DNA of 27,748 nt from positions 1 through 27,748 of the forward strand of contig DATNEY010000029.1 of the NCBI GenBank assembly GCA_035606665.1. Reading direction: 5' to 3'. Origin of the DNA: DASUGC01 sp035606665. GTDB lineage: Bacteria; Acidobacteriota; Vicinamibacteria; Vicinamibacterales; SCN-69-37. The position numbers and the translations under genes are program-made. This document shows positions 24,159 through 27,748 of this stretch, piece after piece. A model generated the notes under the pieces. That model worked only from the letters and a program-made list of their open reading frames with translations, did no database searches and was not told where the DNA came from. How positions within the stretch are numbered: the stretch's first letter is position 1; each line of letters opens with the position of its first letter.

Positions 24159-24907
24159 TCTTTACGAATCGACTTACCGGCGGAGTCGAGAATCTCTTTC
24201 GCTTCCTTCTCACCAATCTCGCGAATGAAGATGTTGCGCCAGCGGATCTCGCCGCCGTGCGTCTGCAACGAGATCGGTCCGCGCTCCGGCACCGGCTGCT
24301 TGCGGTCGTAGTAGTTCTCCATCACGGCGTGGTCCACCACGAGCTTGTCGTTCAACCAGACGCTGACCCGATTGGCCACCATGACGATGCGGAAGTGATT
24401 CCACTCGCCGAACGGTTTGTCGGCGAGAACCAGCGGATCTTTGCCCGGCGCACCGGCGCTGTTATTCCAAAGGCCGCCGCTGCCCTTCTCCGCGCCATTC
24501 TTGAACTCGGCCGGATTCGTGTGATCCCAGATCTGAACCTGCGGCACGCCGCGAAGGTAGATGCCGGAATCCGCCAGTGGCACCGTCTTGTACTCGACGA
24601 ACAGCTCGAAGTCGCCGAAATCCTTCACCGTCGTCGCGTACTTGCCCTTGCCGTCGTTCACGAGCTCCGGTCCGGCCGCGCTCCAGTGCGCGCGCATGTC
24701 GGCGGTCCATTCAGCGTCGCGCGCCGCGCGATCGGCGTCCGGCATCGCCAGCCATTTCCGGTGATCGAAGGTATCGCCGCCACGCCAGCCGGCGAGGTCC
24801 TGGCCGTTGTAGAGCGCGACGAATCCCTTCGGGGGCGTCACGCGTTGGGCCGAGACGGACACAACAATCGACACGACAACGGCTGCAGTCAAAGAGAGTG
24901 CACGCAT
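24155..24907 (-). CDS. secreted DUF1080 protein, second copy (3-keto-glycoside hydrolase/lyase family)
   Basis: A 250-residue protein with a signal peptide (MRALSLTAAVVVSIVVSVSA). Typical DUF1080 elements are FVALYNGQDLAGWRGG (about 29-44), FELFVEYKTVPLADSGIYLR, VQIWDHTNP, EWNHFRIVMVANRVSVWLND and GPISLQTHGGEIRWRNIFIRE. Unlike the first copy it has an inserted stretch, TFDHRKWLAMPDADRAARDA, and the W-D-H motif usual in the 'GxxVExQ/IWDH' subgroup, so the two are diverged paralogues and not recent duplicates. The ATG overlaps the TGA of the Gfo/Idh/MocA gene by one base (TGATG), so the two are translationally coupled: a dehydrogenase making the 3-keto sugar and a hydrolase/lyase splitting it would be expressed together. 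Confidence 0.92.
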   Translation of the reverse strand: MRALSLTAAVVVSIVVSVSAQRVTPPKGFVALYNGQDLAGWRGGDTFDHRKWLAMPDADRAARDAEWTADMRAHWSAAGPELVNDGKGKYATTVKDFGDFELFVEYKTVPLADSGIYLRGVPQVQIWDHTNPAEFKNGAEKGSGGLWNNSAGAPGKDPLVLADKPFGEWNHFRIVMVANRVSVWLNDKLVVDHAVMENYYDRKQPVPERGPISLQTHGGEIRWRNIFIREIGEKEAKEILDSAGKSIRKD

Positions 24908-25983
24908 CACAACGTCACCGTCCTTCCTTCCCGGAACGATTGATCGGCCGCCAGCACGATCCGCAGGCTGTCGAGCGCGCTCTGCCAGTGCGCCTCGAGA
25001 TCGAACTCGCCGCGGATGGCCTTCAGTAACACTTCCTGTTCGCGCCGGCACAGTTCGTCGTGGTCGGGCTCGTCAGCCACGCCGACGATGTCGTCGCTCT
25101 TCGCAAACGAACCGTCGGGGGCAAGCGGCGCATGATGAATCCGCAGCGCCTCGGCGTTCGTGTGCGACTCGATATCCGCCGACCGGCCCGATCGCGAGGC
25201 TCGTTGGGCGACAATGCTCGCTGCGCCCTTCGGGCCGATGACGTCCTTCACGAAGAAAGCCGTCTCGCTCATCATCGGACCCCAGCCCGCCTCGTACCAT
25301 CCCACCGATCCATCGTCGAACGTCACCTGCAGATGGCCGTAGTTGATCTGATCCGCTGCGATGTCGTCCGCCAGCCGCGCGCCGATGCCATTGACGCGAA
25401 TGGGGCGCGCGCCGGTCATCCGGCACATCACGTCCACGTAGTGGACCCCGCAGTCGACGATGGGTGACGTGGTACGGAGCAGCTGCTTGTGGGTGGCCCA
25501 GGTCTCGCCGGCGCTCTGTTGATTGAGATTCATTCGCATCACGAGCGGCGTGCCGAGCGTGCGGGCGATCTCGGTGAACTTCTGCCACGTCGGATGCACT
25601 TGAAGGATGTATCCGACGACAAGCGCGCGCTCCGTCCGCGCCGCTGCCGCGACCACCCGCTCTGCGCCGGCGAGCGTGTCTGCGACAGGTTTCTCGAGGA
25701 AGACGTGGGCGCCTGCCTCCATTGCCATCACGGCATAGTCCGCGTGGGTATCGGAGTAGGTGCTGATGCACACGGCATCAGGCCACGTTCGCGTCAGGGC
25801 CTCTTGGTAACTCGAGAACTCCTCGTACCCTCCACCCAGCTCGCTGTTGAGCTTCCGCCGGGATGCTTCGCCGCGCGACACCAGGCCGGCAATGGCGAAC
25901 TCCGGCATGCGGTGATACGCGCGCGCGTGAGACGCGCCCATGTGTCCGCAGCCGACAACGAGGGTCCGAATCGGAAACGTCAT
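24907..25983 (-). CDS. cytoplasmic Gfo/Idh/MocA oxidoreductase
   Basis: A 358-residue NAD(P)-dependent dehydrogenase. The Rossmann motif GCGHMGASH starts at residue 11. Next come STYSDTHADYAVMAMEAGAHV and the catalytic EKP (97-99). The C-terminal substrate domain includes DCGVHYVDVMCRMTG, with the His expected in the active site. There is no signal peptide. Members oxidise or reduce sugars and inositols; here coupling to a secreted DUF1080 gene by a 1-nt overlap suggests oxidation or reduction of a 3-keto glycoside or its product. The substrate and cofactor preference cannot be read by eye. A palindrome pair lies just upstream, and the Tat-exported Gfo/Idh/MocA gene precedes it on the same strand by about 80 nt. 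Confidence 0.93.
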   Translation of the reverse strand: MTFPIRTLVVGCGHMGASHARAYHRMPEFAIAGLVSRGEASRRKLNSELGGGYEEFSSYQEALTRTWPDAVCISTYSDTHADYAVMAMEAGAHVFLEKPVADTLAGAERVVAAAARTERALVVGYILQVHPTWQKFTEIARTLGTPLVMRMNLNQQSAGETWATHKQLLRTTSPIVDCGVHYVDVMCRMTGARPIRVNGIGARLADDIAADQINYGHLQVTFDDGSVGWYEAGWGPMMSETAFFVKDVIGPKGAASIVAQRASRSGRSADIESHTNAEALRIHHAPLAPDGSFAKSDDIVGVADEPDHDELCRREQEVLLKAIRGEFDLEAHWQSALDSLRIVLAADQSFREGRTVTL

Positions 25984-25995
25984 CTGGGGTCGTAG

Positions 25996-26041
25996 GCCGG
26001 GGCTTCAGCCCCGGCGTGCTCGCCGGCCCTGAAGGGCCGGC
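25996..26041. repeat. Paired REP-like palindromes between two oxidoreductase genes
   Basis: Palindromes GCCGGGGCT/AGCCCCGGC (25996-26015, loop TC) and GCCGGCCCT/AGGGCCGGC (26022-26041, loop GA), flanked by GTA and CTAGG. Same architecture as the pairs at 3933 and 9618: two stems of 8-10 bp with 2-nt loops about 5-6 nt apart, but with different stem sequences. Confidence 0.8.
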
Positions 26042-26061
26042 CTAGGTGTGTGTTCCGCATT

Positions 26062-27651
26062 TTACGAAAGACCGAATCCCGAACGGTATTCGCGCTCGAG
26101 GAAGTCGTTCGCGGCCGCGTGATTCGTCACGCGCATGGCGGCGCCGTCGTACTGAAGACGCGTGCCGGCTCGGAGTGCCGCGACGCCGAGCAGCATGATC
26201 TCCGTCAAGTGGGCCGCGTACGAGAACGGGCACGAGATCGTGTCCCGGCCCCGGATCGCGTTGACCCAGTTCATTTCGTGCGACTGATGCGGCACGCGCG
26301 GCATCACTTCCCTCGGCGCTCCGGAACTGTTGTGGAGCTCGACAGGCAGCAGGCGCGGACGCGATCCGGTGTTGTCCTGCAGCATCTTTCCTCGCGTTCC
26401 GATGTAGAGCACGCCCCCGCCGGCCTCGAGTTTCACGTCGCCCATCTCGAGCGGCCGTTGCGGCATGAATCCGCCGTCGTACCACGTCATGCTGACCGCC
26501 GGCATGCTTGGACGCGCGGGGAATTCATAGTGCGTCTTCGTCGCCGTGGGATAGCTCGCGCCGTTGAACGGCGTCGACAGCGTCTCGATCGACGTCGGAT
26601 CTCCGAGCCTGAGGCCCCACACCGGATGATCGATGAGGTGCGCGCCCATGTCGCCCAACGCGCCCTGGCCCCAGTCGATCCAGCCGCGCCAGTTGAACGG
26701 GTGGTACAGCGGGTGGTACTCGACATCAGGCGCGGCTCCGAGAAACAGATCCCAGCGCAGGCCTTTCGGGATCCCGCCCTTCACCTTGTTAGTGAAGGCG
26801 TTGGCCAGTCGCTGGTTCACGCCATTGTTGCTCCAGCTCAGCGACTTCCAGTCGCCGTCGAACCTCTTCGGCCGCGGCACGCCCTGCGGCCAGTACGCGA
26901 GCGGCCGGTTCGTCCAGACGTGCACCTCTTTGATCTCACCGATGACGCCCGCTGCCAGATAGTCCTGCCCCCGCCGTGCATCGTCGGACGAGTGGCCCTG
27001 GTTGCCCATCTGCGTGACGAGTCGCGGATTCGCCGCCGCCTGTCTCGCCAGATGACGCGCCTCGGCGACGGACCAGCACATCGGTTTCTGCACGTACACG
27101 TGCTTGCCGGCGGCCATCGCCGCTGACGCGATTGGCGCATGCATGTGATCGGGCGTCGCGATGATGACCGCGTCGATGTCCTTCTGACTCGCCAGCATCT
27201 CGCGATAGTCGCGATGGCGCCTGACACGCGGGAGTTGAGTCTCGATGAATCGCCTGACGCCGACGTTGGCGGGTTCGGCCCGCCAGCGTTCGTTGGCCGC
27301 AAGCTGCAACGCCGATGGGCCCCACGCCTCGAATGGAAGTGACGGAGGCGGCGGAGTCGCCGGTCTCGCAGCCGGCGGCCGCGGAGCGGGAGGCGGCGCT
27401 GGCACGAGAGACTTGCGCCACGCGGTAATCTTCGCGTCAACAAGCCGATCGTCGACGTCGCAGATGGCGACGATGTTCTGGCTCATCACCGCCTGGGCGT
27501 TCGCCGCACCCATGCCGTTGATGCCAACCGCCGCGACGTTGACCAGGTCGCTCGGCGCCTGATACCCGCGGCCGAGGACGTGGCGGGGAATGATCATCAG
27601 GCCCGCGGCGGTGCCGGCGACAGTGGTGATGAAGTCACGACGCGTGGTCAT
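26062..27651 (-). CDS. Tat-exported Gfo/Idh/MocA oxidoreductase
   Basis: A 529-residue protein. ATG 27651 has GGGAG 5 nt upstream and begins a Tat signal (TTRRDFITTVAGTAAGLMI); a longer frame is rejected. The Rossmann loop GINGMG is at about 43-48. A Pro-rich insertion (PAPPPAPRPPAARPATPPPP, about 84-103) splits the nucleotide-binding fold. The catalytic motif reads QKP (188-190) in place of EKP, as in many exported members. The second domain contains WDLFLGAAPDVEYHPLYHPF, WIDWGQGALGDMGAHLID and GTRGKMLQDN. Such proteins are folded in the cytoplasm with tightly bound NAD(P) and exported; they act on glycosides. With the DUF1080 genes it fits a periplasmic 3-keto-glycoside route. It is probably first in the - strand operon. 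Confidence 0.93.
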   Translation of the reverse strand: MTTRRDFITTVAGTAAGLMIIPRHVLGRGYQAPSDLVNVAAVGINGMGAANAQAVMSQNIVAICDVDDRLVDAKITAWRKSLVPAPPPAPRPPAARPATPPPPSLPFEAWGPSALQLAANERWRAEPANVGVRRFIETQLPRVRRHRDYREMLASQKDIDAVIIATPDHMHAPIASAAMAAGKHVYVQKPMCWSVAEARHLARQAAANPRLVTQMGNQGHSSDDARRGQDYLAAGVIGEIKEVHVWTNRPLAYWPQGVPRPKRFDGDWKSLSWSNNGVNQRLANAFTNKVKGGIPKGLRWDLFLGAAPDVEYHPLYHPFNWRGWIDWGQGALGDMGAHLIDHPVWGLRLGDPTSIETLSTPFNGASYPTATKTHYEFPARPSMPAVSMTWYDGGFMPQRPLEMGDVKLEAGGGVLYIGTRGKMLQDNTGSRPRLLPVELHNSSGAPREVMPRVPHQSHEMNWVNAIRGRDTISCPFSYAAHLTEIMLLGVAALRAGTRLQYDGAAMRVTNHAAANDFLEREYRSGFGLS

Positions 27652-27665
27652 CTCTGCTCCCTGTG

Positions 27666-27693
27666 AACTCCCAACCTCCAATTCCCAACTCCC
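27666..27693. repeat. Four-unit heptanucleotide repeat upstream of the Tat oxidoreductase
   Basis: Four 7-bp units in a row: AACTCCC, AACCTCC, AATTCCC, AACTCCC. They lie 15 nt upstream of the ATG of the Tat-exported oxidoreductase gene, in its untranslated leader or promoter, so length changes could affect expression. Confidence 0.6.
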
Positions 27694-27748
27694 AAGGGGA
27701 GTCGCTCGAACAATTGGGTAGAAGGCGTACGAACTAGCTACATGCCGC

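Noticed and set aside
23864..24943. 359-residue + strand frame across both DUF1080 genes
   Set aside because: It overlaps two well-supported genes in other frames and shows no family motif.
1..27748. tRNA, rRNA, riboswitch or CRISPR array
   Set aside because: No cloverleaf, rRNA-like segment, conserved riboswitch core or regularly spaced repeats were seen in the non-coding stretches; a covariance-model scan would be needed to exclude small RNAs.

Overview
This is a GC-rich window with long, codon-biased ORFs on both strands and almost no spare DNA. The gene set suggests a soil acidobacterium of the Vicinamibacteria type: DUF1080 proteins, a Tat-exported Gfo/Idh/MocA oxidoreductase, a DUF4091 lipoprotein, a PD40-amidohydrolase fusion, and paired palindromic intergenic repeats. 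The taxonomic guess is inference; no rRNA or tRNA is present to anchor it, and I saw no CRISPR array or intact mobile element.

Layout. (1) 1-3944, + strand: the end of a sugar phosphate isomerase/epimerase-like TIM-barrel gene, a 102-bp repeat structure, then a large DUF4091 lipoprotein. (2) 4000-5067, +: a Ca2+/H+ antiporter. (3) 5120-9614: a tiny membrane protein (-), then a two-gene + operon of a membrane-anchored patatin-like phospholipase and a cyclooxygenase-like haem dioxygenase, 6 nt apart. (4) 9893-13001: a cold-shock protein with a textbook terminator, a GH43 glycosidase (-) and an L-lactate permease (+). (5) 13022-13316: the remains of a DUF2585 gene. (6) 13363-23003, all - strand: an XRE regulator, a PD40-amidohydrolase, and then a tightly overlapping redox operon (TPR protein, di-haem cytochrome c, FAD-linked oxidase, small membrane protein, flavin monooxygenase). 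(7) 23421-27651: two convergent DUF1080 genes and two Gfo/Idh/MocA oxidoreductases, a likely 3-keto-glycoside catabolic set to which the first gene of the window would also fit.

Most interesting. The phospholipase-dioxygenase pair has the logic of animal phospholipase A2 plus cyclooxygenase: one enzyme would free a fatty acid from membrane lipid and the next would oxygenate it. In addition, the phospholipase appears to have its segments in a rearranged order (membrane/middle region, then the Ser motif, then the Asp motif) compared with the family as I remember it. The second candidate system is the redox operon at 13363-18957, where four successive gene overlaps (4, 4 and 19 nt, then a 33-nt gap) tie a secreted di-haem cytochrome to a VAO-type flavoenzyme.

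Paired palindromes with arms of 8-10 bp recur at 3933, 9618 and 25996, and a single copy is embedded in frame inside the DUF4091 gene at 2114. All functional statements come from reading motifs by eye; no database search was possible.
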